In this document: piece after piece, positions 26,381 to 34,411 of the stretch
Numbering within the stretch: position 1 is the stretch's first letter
How the letters are laid out: every line of letters begins with the position of its first letter
Position numbers and translations under genes: made by a program
Source: UMGS1958 sp045542415
GTDB taxonomy: Bacteria > Bacillota > Clostridia > UBA1381
Direction of reading: 5' to 3'
NCBI GenBank assembly: GCA_045542415.1
Contig: JAZQKZ010000099.1
Coordinates: 1-64,000, forward strand
DNA length: 64,000 bases
Notes under the pieces: generated by a model
Database searches by the model: none
What the model was told of the DNA's origin: nothing
Seen by the model: only the letters and a program-made list of their open reading frames with translations

Positions 26381-28052
26381 CTAAAATGGACTCCTTTAAC
26401 TTAGTAAGGGCAATTTTTGTTTCTGCTGCCGTTTCGCCCAAAAGGGATGCAATTTCCTGTACGATACGCATTTGCTTGTCAACAACCTTGTCAGCTACCT
26501 CAACTGTCTGACGGCTGATGCTTTCCTTTTTCTCGCGTTCTGTTTCTTCATCCGTGACATCACGCATGATGCCTATTAAAAGATGCGAATCCTTGTCATA
26601 TACAACCGACTGCTCGACATAACGCTTGTACTCTGCCAGATACATACGTTGATTGCGTATGTCCTTGCCGGTTCTCTGAACCTCCAGGAATATAACCGGA
26701 TCAAGTATGCGTACAACCTGGTCGCCGAGGATATCACACTCGTCGCGTATGTTCATAATTTTTCTTGCGGCTTTGTTTATCTGCTGTACCTCTAGGTCCT
26801 CGTTAAGAACAATAAGCCCGTTCGGTGTGTTGTTTACAACCGTATCGGAAAAGCTTTCCGCCTTGTCCTTTAAGAACGGCAGGCACATTGATACCTCCGC
26901 CTTGCCCTGGCATATTGCAATTGCCTTTTCGCGGCAGGTATTGTATCCGCACGAGCCGCAGTTCAGCTCGTCCGACTGCTTGAATTTGCCCATCTGACGA
27001 AGTGCGTTAAATATTTCGGTCTCCGTTGGCTGACGGAGTCTGTGCTCGATAAATTCAAACTGCTTTTTCAGGTCTGAAATCTTTGGCTGCGAAACCTTGA
27101 AATCCTTTTCGCCCGCATAGCCTGCAACCTGCATATAATCCTTTATTGGAGATGTACGGTGGTACTTTTCCATTACAGGGCCGCCGATACAGCTTCCGAC
27201 ACACGCTGACATCTCTATAAAGCACTTGTGTATTTTGCCGCTCTCGATATCCTTTAATGCGTCAATGCAGTTTTCTATACCGTCAAGTGCCATGTATGTA
27301 TATCCGGGTGCATCCTGATTCATTGTCTTGAGTACACCGCCCGTTGTGGGGAAGAATCGCGCACGGCTTTCCGGAGAGGAATCCGACTCCTGACGAAGGT
27401 CTATATTTTCGTTCTTTAACCAATTTGTAAGCTCCTCAAAGGTAAGCACGGCATCCACTATGCCGGCGTAATGCTCGGCTTCGTCCTTTTTTGCAACGCA
27501 TGGACCTATGAATACTGTTTTTGCGTTCGGATATCTTTGCTTTATGCTCTTGCAGTGTGCCTGCATTGGCGACACAACATCAGCCAGAAATTCCAACGCT
27601 GCCGGGAAATATTTCTGTATAAGCAGATTGACGGAGTGACAGCAGGAGGTGATTATTATATCCCGTTCGTCCTCCCTTAACATTCTCTCGTATTCATTTT
27701 TTACGATAGTAGCACCGAGTGCGGTTTCCTCTACATCATAAAAACCGAGCTTTTGTAATGCCTCACGCATAGCATTGATTCCGACACCCTCGTAATTTGC
27801 AATAAAAGACGGTGCAAGACTTACAATAACAGGATCTGAACTCTGCAAAAAGAGCTTCACCTTTTCGGTTTCGTCAACAATCTGCTTTGCATTCTGCGGA
27901 CAGACTACAAAGCACTGACCGCATAAAATACATTCGTTGCCTATAATATGAGCCTGGTTTCCTGAAAAGCGGATTGCCTTGACAGGGCAGTTACGAATGC
28001 ATTTATAACAGTTTTTGCAATTGGATTTTTTTAAGGTCAGACAATTTGGCAT
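26373..28052 (-). CDS. Sensory-type [FeFe] hydrogenase with PAS domain (HydS-like)
   Basis: 559 residues. Two 4Fe-4S clusters sit at the N-terminus (CKNCYKCIRNCPVKAI and CILCGQCFVVCP). The H-cluster domain (about 75-350) has the motifs TSCC, GPCVAKKDE and the L3 loop EMSACVGSCIGG. A further Cys4-type iron-sulfur motif follows (CGSCGYNTC to CLPF, about 385-415), then a PAS domain (about 425-515) and a C-terminal helix. The four H-cluster cysteines are kept, but L1 reads TSCCHS rather than TSCCPxW and L3 has Ser where catabolic enzymes have Met. The layout and the phosphatase neighbour fit group C sensory hydrogenases. Catalysis is uncertain. Confidence 0.88.
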   Translation of the reverse strand: MPNCLTLKKSNCKNCYKCIRNCPVKAIRFSGNQAHIIGNECILCGQCFVVCPQNAKQIVDETEKVKLFLQSSDPVIVSLAPSFIANYEGVGINAMREALQKLGFYDVEETALGATIVKNEYERMLREDERDIIITSCCHSVNLLIQKYFPAALEFLADVVSPMQAHCKSIKQRYPNAKTVFIGPCVAKKDEAEHYAGIVDAVLTFEELTNWLKNENIDLRQESDSSPESRARFFPTTGGVLKTMNQDAPGYTYMALDGIENCIDALKDIESGKIHKCFIEMSACVGSCIGGPVMEKYHRTSPIKDYMQVAGYAGEKDFKVSQPKISDLKKQFEFIEHRLRQPTETEIFNALRQMGKFKQSDELNCGSCGYNTCREKAIAICQGKAEVSMCLPFLKDKAESFSDTVVNNTPNGLIVLNEDLEVQQINKAARKIMNIRDECDILGDQVVRILDPVIFLEVQRTGKDIRNQRMYLAEYKRYVEQSVVYDKDSHLLIGIMRDVTDEETEREKKESISRQTVEVADKVVDKQMRIVQEIASLLGETAAETKIALTKLKESILDE

Positions 28053-28103
28053 AGTACGTTACGTCCTTTCGTTTTTGTGGTTGTATTGTTAAAAAAACGG
28101 TGC

Positions 28104-28343
28104 TTATATTTTTGCGACAATTTCCTTTTCAAAAAACTCATTTACGATATCAGGGGTTACGGAAAAGAAAGCATCATCAACGGTTACGCACACGCCCTGT
28201 TGGCATTCGCCCATGCAAAATGCACCGACAAGCTCTACCTTGCCGCCGAGATTTTTTTGTTCGATGAGCTGCTGAAGCTGCTCCACAATCTGACGTGAGC
28301 CTTTGATGTGGCATGAGCTTCCGACACATATGGTAACTTTCAT
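28104..28343 (-). CDS. Thioredoxin-like [2Fe-2S] ferredoxin
   Basis: A 79-residue NuoE/HydC-like protein. Its four cysteines fall in the thioredoxin-like ferredoxin pattern: CVGSSC (about 6-11), then CMGEC (about 43-47), with a fifth Cys nearby. It can carry electrons to or from the adjacent hydrogenase-like protein. AAAGGA precedes the ATG. First gene of the three-gene operon driven from 28385-28413. Confidence 0.9.
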   Translation of the reverse strand: MKVTICVGSSCHIKGSRQIVEQLQQLIEQKNLGGKVELVGAFCMGECQQGVCVTVDDAFFSVTPDIVNEFFEKEIVAKI

Positions 28344-28384
28344 TTTAAATCGTTCCTTTCCTATAGAACTGTAATATTAATTAT

Positions 28385-28413
28385 ATTATATCATATCCCT
28401 TATAAAAAGACAA
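28385..28413 (-). promoter_or_regulatory. Promoter of the ferredoxin-hydrogenase-phosphatase operon
   Basis: On the minus strand TTGTCT (28413-28408) and TATAAT (28390-28385) are 17 bases apart, just after the HAD-gene terminator. Confidence 0.75.
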
Positions 28414-28415
28414 GT

Positions 28416-28451
28416 ATAAAAAATACGCTGCCACACCATTTTGACAGCGTA
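28416..28451 (-). terminator. Terminator of the rny-ymdB-HAD run
   Basis: TACGCTG and CAGCGTA pair across a 14-base loop; the minus strand continues with TTTTTTATAC. It lies 10 bases after the HAD gene. Confidence 0.78.
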
Positions 28452-28460
28452 ATATCGTAC

Positions 28461-29282
28461 TTATAAAAAAACTATTTTTCCGCATTCAAGGTCGGCAACA
28501 ACCTTGGCAAGAGCGTGTGAGTTGTTGTCGGCTGTAATGTAATCGGCGGCGAGTCGTATCGGCTCGATTGCGTTTGCGACTGCGATTCCAATTCCGGTAT
28601 CGGTCATAAGTGACATATCGTTTTCATTATCTCCCATGCCGATTGTTTTTCTTGGGTCGAGTCCAAGCAGCTGTGCGAGCTGAGGTACTGCCGAGCCTTT
28701 TGTGGAGCCTTTTGCAAGCATTTCATAATACCAGGGGCTGGTTTTGACAAATTCAAATTTATCTGCCCATTCTGACGCAAGAATGACATCGCGGATTTCG
28801 TGCAGCTTATCCTCATCCTCCATAAAGATTACTTTTATCCATTCATCACTGATATCGTGATAGCCTACATAGTTGTCGGGAAATTTTTCTATAAGCTTAT
28901 GATGCTCTGTATGTCGGTTTACCTTTGAAAAGTAATTTGTATCCGCACAGCAGACTTCGATGCCGCAGTGGGGGAGTGTACGGTCAATAAGCTCTGCAAC
29001 TTTTATTGCGTCAGGATTAAGTGGTCGCTTCCACAGATAGCAATCCTTTTGGAAATCATAAATCGCCGCACCGTTGAATGAAATTACGGGGGCGTTGGGC
29101 TTGATGTAATCAAGAATAAGCCTTGCTCCCTCCGGGACACGTCCTGTTGCAAAGGTAAAAAATCCGCCCTCGCTCTTAAAATATTCGATAGCCTCGCTGT
29201 TTTCGGGCGAAACCTTTTTGTCGGAGGTGAGAAGTGTGTCATCGAGGTCTGTACATATTAAAATTCCGTCAAATTTTCCCAT
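28461..29282 (-). CDS. Cof-type HAD-superfamily phosphatase
   Basis: About 273 residues. HAD motif I is CTDLDDTLLTSDKK (DxD near residues 10-12), motif II the SFNGA region, and motif IV GMGDNENDMSLM near 218-229. The C2-type cap domain between them places it in the Cof family, which acts on sugar phosphates or flavin precursors. The substrate is not predictable. The ATG at 29282 has GGGAG upstream, and the ymdB stop is one base before it, so the two are coupled. Confidence 0.9.
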   Translation of the reverse strand: MGKFDGILICTDLDDTLLTSDKKVSPENSEAIEYFKSEGGFFTFATGRVPEGARLILDYIKPNAPVISFNGAAIYDFQKDCYLWKRPLNPDAIKVAELIDRTLPHCGIEVCCADTNYFSKVNRHTEHHKLIEKFPDNYVGYHDISDEWIKVIFMEDEDKLHEIRDVILASEWADKFEFVKTSPWYYEMLAKGSTKGSAVPQLAQLLGLDPRKTIGMGDNENDMSLMTDTGIGIAVANAIEPIRLAADYITADNNSHALAKVVADLECGKIVFL

Positions 29283-29283
29283 A

Positions 29284-30060
29284 TCATTTCTCCCTGATAT
29301 ATACCCGTTCAATATCGGTACATTTGCCGTTTTCGTCAATATCAAAAATACAGCCGCAGAATTGTCCCTTGCCTGCGGCAAGCTCGAATTTTCCGGGCAT
29401 ACCGTTGACAAAGCGGTCAAGAATAATATGCTTGTCCATTCCGAGTACTGAATTGTATGCTCCCGTCATACCGAGATCTGTGATATATCCCGTGCCGCCG
29501 GGAAGAATCTGTTCGTCGGCAGTCTGGACGTGTGTATGGGTACCGAATACGGCACTTGCTTTGCCGTCAAGGAAAAATCCCATTGCTTCCTTTTCGCTTG
29601 TTGCTTCGGCATGAAAATCCACAATAATAGTATTTGTTGATTTTTTCAGCTCCTCAATTTCTCTTAAAGCGGCATCGAAAGGGGAGTCTGCCGGGTCCAT
29701 GTATGTTCTGCCGATAAGGTTAATAACGCCGATGCTGTCACCGTTTTTGGTGCGGATGAGCATAGAGCCTTTGCCTGGTACAGTTCCGCTGTAATTCGCC
29801 GGGCGTATGACATGCTCTTCCTGCATAAGACGCACTACGTCCTTTGCGCCCCATGTATGGTTGCCCATAGTAAAGCAATCTACGCCTGCACGGGTCATTT
29901 CATTGAAAGTTGCATGGGTCATGCCCCGACCGTGATTAGAGTTCTCACCGTTGGCGAGAACAAGGTCGATATTTTTTTGGTATTTAAGCTCATCAACATA
30001 CTTAAAAAGCATATCACGTCCGATTCGGCTGACAACATCGCCAATACATAAAATTTTCAT
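29284..30060 (-). CDS. ymdB: YmdB-type metallophosphoesterase (2',3'-cNMP phosphodiesterase)
   Basis: 258 residues of the TIGR00282/YmdB family. Seen are the metal-ligand blocks IGDVVSRIGRD (about 6-16), NGENSNHGRG, MGNHTWGAKD and the C-terminal GTHTHVQTAD. In B. subtilis YmdB hydrolyses 2',3'-cyclic nucleotides and affects sporulation, biofilm and motility choices; its gene follows rny there as well. Here rny and ymdB are separated by about 240 bases that contain a rod-like RNA candidate. Confidence 0.94.
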   Translation of the reverse strand: MKILCIGDVVSRIGRDMLFKYVDELKYQKNIDLVLANGENSNHGRGMTHATFNEMTRAGVDCFTMGNHTWGAKDVVRLMQEEHVIRPANYSGTVPGKGSMLIRTKNGDSIGVINLIGRTYMDPADSPFDAALREIEELKKSTNTIIVDFHAEATSEKEAMGFFLDGKASAVFGTHTHVQTADEQILPGGTGYITDLGMTGAYNSVLGMDKHIILDRFVNGMPGKFELAAGKGQFCGCIFDIDENGKCTDIERVYIREK

Positions 30061-30162
30061 ATAAATCTCTTTCCAAAATTAAAGATTTTCGTAAGAAAAT
30101 CTTTAAAACTATTATCTGTTTTCTATTATCTCTTAATCTAAGACAGGTGAAAGCCTGTCGTT

Positions 30163-30271
30163 AAAAAAAAGGAGCGTCCGCCGAATGGTAGAAGCGGGGT
30201 GGCATAGTGTTTAGACGGTACCTTTATCGCACCGAATCTCAAAATGCCTGCCCTCATTCGGCGGCTGCTCC
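30163..30271 (-). ncRNA. Candidate structured RNA between rny and ymdB
   Basis: On the minus strand GGAGC.GCCGCCGAATG-type sequence (30271-30255) pairs with 30187-30171 in a 15-bp stem with one 2-base mismatch, closing a 67-base loop. The 3' arm is followed by eight Ts (30170-30163). Inside the loop, GGG/CCC and GGCAT/ATGCC can pair in register, giving one long rod with internal bulges, and CGGT/ACCG may cap it. It may be a processed 3'-UTR RNA of rny or a separate small RNA. A second small hairpin (GACAGG/CCTGTC, 30142-30158) lies beyond it. I do not recognise the family with confidence. Confidence 0.6.
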
Positions 30272-30299
30272 TAATTTTCATGTTCAAGTTCAGTAAGAA

Positions 30300-31856
30300 T
30301 TATTTTGCATAATCAACGGCTCTTGTCTCCCTGATTAAGCTTACCTTAATCTGACCGGGGTATTCAAGCTCGCTTTCAATACGCTTTACGATGTCCTTTG
30401 CAACGAGTACCATTGATTCGTCGCTCACAACATCCGGCTTAATCATAATTCTTATTTCGCGTCCTGCCTGAATAGCGAATGATTTCTCAACGCCCTCAAA
30501 GCTGTCAGCGATTTCTTCAAGCATCTGTAAACGCTTTATGTAGGTTTCAACGTTTTCTCTTCTTGCACCCGGTCTTGCGGCAGAAATTGCGTCTGCTGCC
30601 TGTACCAGACATGCTACGAGTGTCTCGGCCTCTACATCACCGTGATGAGCCATGATTGCATGGATAACATCCTTGTTTTCGTGGTACTTCTTGGCGATAT
30701 CTGCACCGATAGTAACGTGTGAACCCTCGATCTCGTGGTCAACTGCCTTACCGATATCGTGTAAAAGACCGGCACGCTTCGCAAGAGTTATATCGCAGCC
30801 AAGCTCACCTGCCATTACGCCGGCGAGGTGTGCAACCTCCATGCTGTGCTTCAATACATTCTGACCATAGCTTGTTCTGTATTTGAGTTTACCGAGAAGC
30901 TTGATGAGTTCGGGGTGGAGTCCGTGAACGCCTGTTTCGAATGTAGCGTTTTCACCCTCCTGCTTAATAATTGCGTCAACCTCTTTACGAGCCTTTTCAA
31001 CCGTCTCCTCAATTCTTGCCGGATGGATTCTTCCGTCTGAAATGAGCTTTTCGAGAGCTACCTTAGCCACCTCACGGCGGATCGGGTCAAAGCTTGATAC
31101 AACGACAGCCTCCGGCGTATCGTCAATGATGAGGTCAACTCCTGTGAGAGTTTCGAGAGTGCGTATGTTACGACCTTCACGACCGATAATACGACCTTTC
31201 ATTTCGTCACTGGGGAGGTTAACAACTGAAACCGTAGTTTCCGCAACATGATCTGCGGCAACCTTCTGGATTGACAATGCAACGATTTTCTTTGCATTAC
31301 GCTCCGCGTTTTCCTTTGCCTCCTGCTCAATTTCTTTAACCATGATAGCAGCTTCAACTCTTGCCTCGCTCTTGATTTCCTCTAAGAGGATAGCCTTTGC
31401 TTCGTCATGAGTCATGCCTGAGATTTTTTCAAGCTCTGCTACCTGCTGCTGCTTAATTTCTGCGATTTCTTGTTCCTTACGTTCAAGATTCTTAATCTTC
31501 TGATTAAGGCTTTGTTCTTTTTTCTCTAAGTTGTCTGTTTTCTTGTCTAAATTGCTTTCTTTCTGGTCAAGTCTGCGTTCCTGGCGTGATAACTCACTTC
31601 TGCGTTCCTTGGTTTCTTTGTCAACCTCGGCACGGAGTCTCTGCTGTTCCTCTTTTGCTTCAAGTAACAGCTCGCGCTTTTTTGCTTCAGCAGCCTTTTC
31701 AGCTTCGGCGATTATAGACTTTGCCTGTTCCTCGGCACTGCCGAGAACAGCTTCAGCGGTCTTTTTTCTGTATGCGATACCCTGGTTATAAGAAATAACA
31801 GAGGCGGCGATACAGACAATAACCGCAATGACTATTGTTATGATAACTGGTAACAT
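30300..31856 (-). CDS. rny: Ribonuclease Y
   Basis: About 518 residues. A membrane-anchored endoribonuclease that starts decay of many mRNAs in Firmicutes. It has an N-terminal transmembrane helix (about 2-24), a long charged coiled coil (about 30-185), a KH domain (about 200-265, GRIIGREGRNIRTLE) and an HD domain with LLHDIGKAVDHE near 371-382. The ATG at 31856 follows AGGGGG at 8 bases and gives MLPVIITIVIAVIV; starts further upstream lie in the leader. A structured leader of about 160 bases precedes it. Confidence 0.96.
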   Translation of the reverse strand: MLPVIITIVIAVIVCIAASVISYNQGIAYRKKTAEAVLGSAEEQAKSIIAEAEKAAEAKKRELLLEAKEEQQRLRAEVDKETKERRSELSRQERRLDQKESNLDKKTDNLEKKEQSLNQKIKNLERKEQEIAEIKQQQVAELEKISGMTHDEAKAILLEEIKSEARVEAAIMVKEIEQEAKENAERNAKKIVALSIQKVAADHVAETTVSVVNLPSDEMKGRIIGREGRNIRTLETLTGVDLIIDDTPEAVVVSSFDPIRREVAKVALEKLISDGRIHPARIEETVEKARKEVDAIIKQEGENATFETGVHGLHPELIKLLGKLKYRTSYGQNVLKHSMEVAHLAGVMAGELGCDITLAKRAGLLHDIGKAVDHEIEGSHVTIGADIAKKYHENKDVIHAIMAHHGDVEAETLVACLVQAADAISAARPGARRENVETYIKRLQMLEEIADSFEGVEKSFAIQAGREIRIMIKPDVVSDESMVLVAKDIVKRIESELEYPGQIKVSLIRETRAVDYAK

Positions 31857-32028
31857 TATCATCGCCCCCTTTTTTGATGATTTGCTAATCCCTGCAAGGG
31901 GCTGTCCCAATAGGTTGCTTTCCGTAAAGGGCGGCGATGCAGGTAAGTGCCGCTTGTTACAAAGAGCAATCCGTCGGGGGACGCTCCCATTGGCCTCTTG
32001 GGAAAGAGAGCCGTAAGTCGGGATTATA
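31857..32028 (-). promoter_or_regulatory. Structured 5' leader and -10 box of rny
   Basis: TATAAT lies at 32028-32023 on the minus strand, with a poor -35. The leader can fold into nested stems: CCAAT/ATTGG, TTGCT/AGCAA and GCGGC/GCCGC, one inside the other, plus a CCCCTTGCAGGGG hairpin near the 3' end. There is no terminator before the coding region. rny autoregulation by its own cleavage is a reasonable idea but unproven. No known riboswitch was recognised. Confidence 0.45.
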
Positions 32029-32206
32029 TAATAATTCCGTTTTTACAGAAAACATTATTTTAAAGAATATTAAGCATACATATTATACACTGTTTTGGTT
32101 AAAAAGTCAATAGTTATATGCAATTTTGTTCGTATTTTTTTAAGAAAATTGTATAATGTGCCATGAAATGGGATAAAAGGGAGATTTTGGAGAAGATTGT
32201 GGAAAT

Positions 32207-32233
32207 AAAAAGGAGCGTCACAAAGTGACGCTC
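32207..32233 (-). terminator. Terminator of the transaldolase-like gene
   Basis: GAGCGTCAC and GTGACGCTC pair over AAA/TTT, followed on the minus strand by CCTTTTTATTT. Confidence 0.88.
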
Positions 32234-32247
32234 AAAATATCGAAAAA

Positions 32248-32898
32248 TCAATCCTTCGGAACTGTTGCCCAGTCCTTATCGAACTGTGCGATACCCTTGT
32301 CTGTAAGCGGGTGATTTAACATCTGCATAATTACGTTATACGGAACAGTTGCGATGTCGCAGCCGAGTCTTGCAGCATTGATTACATGAATCGGGTTTCT
32401 TACTGAGGCAGCGATAATCTCTGTCTCAATTGCCGGATCTGCATCAAATACGTCAACGATTTCCTCGATTAAAGTCATACCGTCTGTACCGATATCGTCA
32501 AGTCTTCCCAGGAACGGGCTTACATATGTTGCGCCTGCCTTTGCTGCAAGAAGAGCCTGTGCAGCTGAGAAGATAAGGGTTACATTAGTCTTGATGCCTA
32601 ATGCAGTCATCTTCTTACAAGCCATAAGACCTTCCTTGTTGAACGGAATCTTGATGATGATGTTCGGATGAATTGCTGCCAACGGCTTAGCCTGCTCTAC
32701 CATTTCGTCCGGATCCTTTGCTGTAACCTCAGCACTGATCGGTCCGTCAACGATAGTTGTAATTTCCTTAACTACCTCTTCAAATTTTCTGCCTGACTTA
32801 GCGATAAGTGACGGGTTTGTAGTAACGCCGCAGATAACGCCCATGTCATTTACCTCTTTGATTTCATCAACAATTGCTGTATCAAGAAATAATTTCAT
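32248..32898 (-). CDS. Transaldolase / fructose-6-phosphate aldolase family
   Basis: 216 residues of the short TalC/Fsa-type aldolase family. The Schiff-base Lys is in IIIKIPF (about 81-87), and the family runs GVTTNPSLIAKSG and TYVSPFLGRLDDIG are intact. Short members serve as transaldolase in the pentose phosphate pathway in many Firmicutes, while others are F6P aldolases; the sequence alone does not decide. AGGAGG precedes the ATG. Monocistronic, divergent from the TSCPD gene. Confidence 0.93.
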   Translation of the reverse strand: MKLFLDTAIVDEIKEVNDMGVICGVTTNPSLIAKSGRKFEEVVKEITTIVDGPISAEVTAKDPDEMVEQAKPLAAIHPNIIIKIPFNKEGLMACKKMTALGIKTNVTLIFSAAQALLAAKAGATYVSPFLGRLDDIGTDGMTLIEEIVDVFDADPAIETEIIAASVRNPIHVINAARLGCDIATVPYNVIMQMLNHPLTDKGIAQFDKDWATVPKD

Positions 32899-32933
32899 TG
32901 GATTGTCCTCCTGATTGTTAAAATTATAGCTTA

Positions 32934-32961
32934 ATTATATCATTTTTTGAGAAAAAGTCAA
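32934..32961 (-). promoter_or_regulatory. Promoter of the transaldolase-like gene
   Basis: On the minus strand TTGACT (32961-32956) and TATAAT (32939-32934) have a 16-base spacer. It is back to back with the promoter at 32970-32998. Confidence 0.75.
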
Positions 32962-32969
32962 TAGAATAC

Positions 32970-32998
32970 TTGAAAAAGTCAAAAAAAGAGTATATAAT
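32970..32998 (+). promoter_or_regulatory. Promoter of the TSCPD gene
   Basis: TTGAAA (32970-32975) and TATAAT (32993-32998) have a 17-base spacer. Confidence 0.78.
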
Positions 32999-33050
32999 GG
33001 GTACATAAATGCTTTTTAGCTGCGTATGCAGATAAGGAAAGGAGAAAGAA

Positions 33051-33302
33051 ATGGCAAAGTACTCATATACACCGTCAGGGGTATGCAGTGTAAAAATTGA
33101 TTTTGAGGTAGAAAACGATATTGTAAAGAATGTATGCTTTACAAGAGGCTGCAACGGAAACACACAGGGTATAGCAAAGCTTGTCGAGGGTATGAATATT
33201 GACGATGTAATAGCACGTCTTAAAGGAACCGATTGCAACGGCAGAGGTACATCGTGTCCCGATCAGCTTGCAAGAGCATTGGAACTGGCGAAAAATCAGT
33301 AA
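33051..33302 (+). CDS. TSCPD domain protein (TIGR03905 family)
   Basis: An 83-residue soluble protein. The motif that names the domain appears as GTSCPDQLARAL near the C-terminus, with other conserved Cys in YTPSGVCS, FTRGCNGN and TDCNGRG. The TSCPD domain also occurs at the end of some ribonucleotide reductases, but the role of the free-standing form is unknown. AAAGGAG precedes the ATG. Own promoter and terminator. Confidence 0.9.
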   Translation: MAKYSYTPSGVCSVKIDFEVENDIVKNVCFTRGCNGNTQGIAKLVEGMNIDDVIARLKGTDCNGRGTSCPDQLARALELAKNQ

Positions 33303-33312
33303 TATTTACAAA

Positions 33313-33348
33313 ATTCCTCTCATATGATATGAAGAGGGATTTTTTTTG
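33313..33348 (+). terminator. Terminator of the TSCPD gene
   Basis: CCTCTCAT pairs with ATGAAGAGG (one bulge), followed by a run of eight Ts. Confidence 0.75.
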
Positions 33349-33366
33349 TTTGTGAGAATTGTTGGG

Positions 33367-33896
33367 TAAATTATGGTTTATGTTACTGTTAGCACTTGTT
33401 CAAACAACGCTGTGGGGCTTTGCCCCTCGATGCTTTTATATGATTGCTTATTTTGTTATACCCCAGTTCATTTTCTGTCCTCAGCAACAGAAAACGAACC
33501 AAAAGAATGCTGTTAAAGGCTTTCCCCCTTTAAAAACCCCCTTATCAAGCGTCTCGGCAGCCAAAGGCTGCAATTGAAATGTGTCGGTGTAAATTTGCTT
33601 GTTTTTTTTGAGTAAGCTTTGTCTTTTAATTCAAAAGAGTACCTACGTCAGCAAATGGTTTAGCCTCGCTTTAATTGATTGAATCTTTTGGTAAAGCGCA
33701 GCGGGAGATTTTAAAGAGGGAGGGGCGTCCCCTCTTTAACGGCACTCTTTTGCTGACTTTTCTGCTGCTGTAGGCAGAAAAGCCAGTAGGGGTTATAGCA
33801 AAGAAAACAACTTCTACAAAAGTCTGCAAGGGGACAAAGTCCCCTCCAACGTCGCTCGGACAAGTGCTAACTAATACACCGCTAAACCATAATTTA
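33367..33896. repeat. 530-bp imperfect palindromic element (MITE-like)
   Basis: The ends are exact inverted copies: TAAATTATGGTTTA (33367-33380) and TAAACCATAATTTA (33883-33896). Inside them GTTAGCACTTGT matches ACAAGTGCTAAC inverted, and the two arms of roughly 200-250 bases stay alignable as inverted copies through the GGGGACTTTGTCCCC and CTTTTCTGC hairpin regions. The centre (about 33560-33650) is not symmetric. The right arm is about 90% identical to 1-254. There is no transposase. I could not see a clear target-site duplication. It fills the gap between the TSCPD and GerMN genes. Confidence 0.8.
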
Positions 33897-33919
33897 GCTA
33901 CTATAAAGAAAGGATAAAC

Positions 33920-34411
33920 ATGAAACGTCTGATTTTGTTTTTTGTGTTTTTAGCTGTTGCCCTGCTTGGCATCATAACAGGCAACGGTGAGGATAAAAAC
34001 TGTGTTACGGCACAGATATACGTCGTTGATGTTTCTATGATGCGGCTGATTTCGCTTGACTGCGAGCTTGTTGAAAATACGCCGTCTGTTATGGCATCGG
34101 AAATGGTAAGTAAAATCATAAACGGCTTCGACAAAAATAAAAAAATCCGCCGGATTATCCCTGATGACCGGCGGTGTATTCGGGTTAATGTTGAGGGCAG
34201 GACGGCTTTTGTGGATATACGGACAAAGTATTTTAAGCCTCTGCCGCAAAGCCGTGAGCTTGAAAAGCTGCTTGTGTATCAGCTTGTAAATTCGCTCACA
34301 TCAATTGATGGGATAGAATATGTACAGTTCACGGTTGACGGTGATACTAAGAAGGAATTTGCGGGTTTTGTTGATATGAGGGAGATTTTTGTGTCGGATT
34401 ATCTGATATAG
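33920..34411 (+). CDS. GerMN-domain protein, probably exported
   Basis: 163 residues. An N-terminal hydrophobic segment (about 3-20) acts as signal or anchor, without a clear lipobox. The GerMN fold follows, with the typical pieces GRTAFVDIRTKYFK, ELEKLLVYQLVNSLTSIDGIEYVQFTVDG and a closing FVDMREIFVSDYL. GerM of B. subtilis acts in spore formation and germination. A role in sporulation is inference. AAAGGA precedes the ATG. Its last 65 bases are antisense to the end of the convergent DNA-repair gene. Confidence 0.82.
   Translation: MKRLILFFVFLAVALLGIITGNGEDKNCVTAQIYVVDVSMMRLISLDCELVENTPSVMASEMVSKIINGFDKNKKIRRIIPDDRRCIRVNVEGRTAFVDIRTKYFKPLPQSRELEKLLVYQLVNSLTSIDGIEYVQFTVDGDTKKEFAGFVDMREIFVSDYLI

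Noticed and set aside
26373..28052. Catabolic H2-producing hydrogenase
   Set aside because: Altered H-cluster loops, a PAS domain and a phosphatase neighbour fit a sensor better, though some catalysis cannot be excluded.
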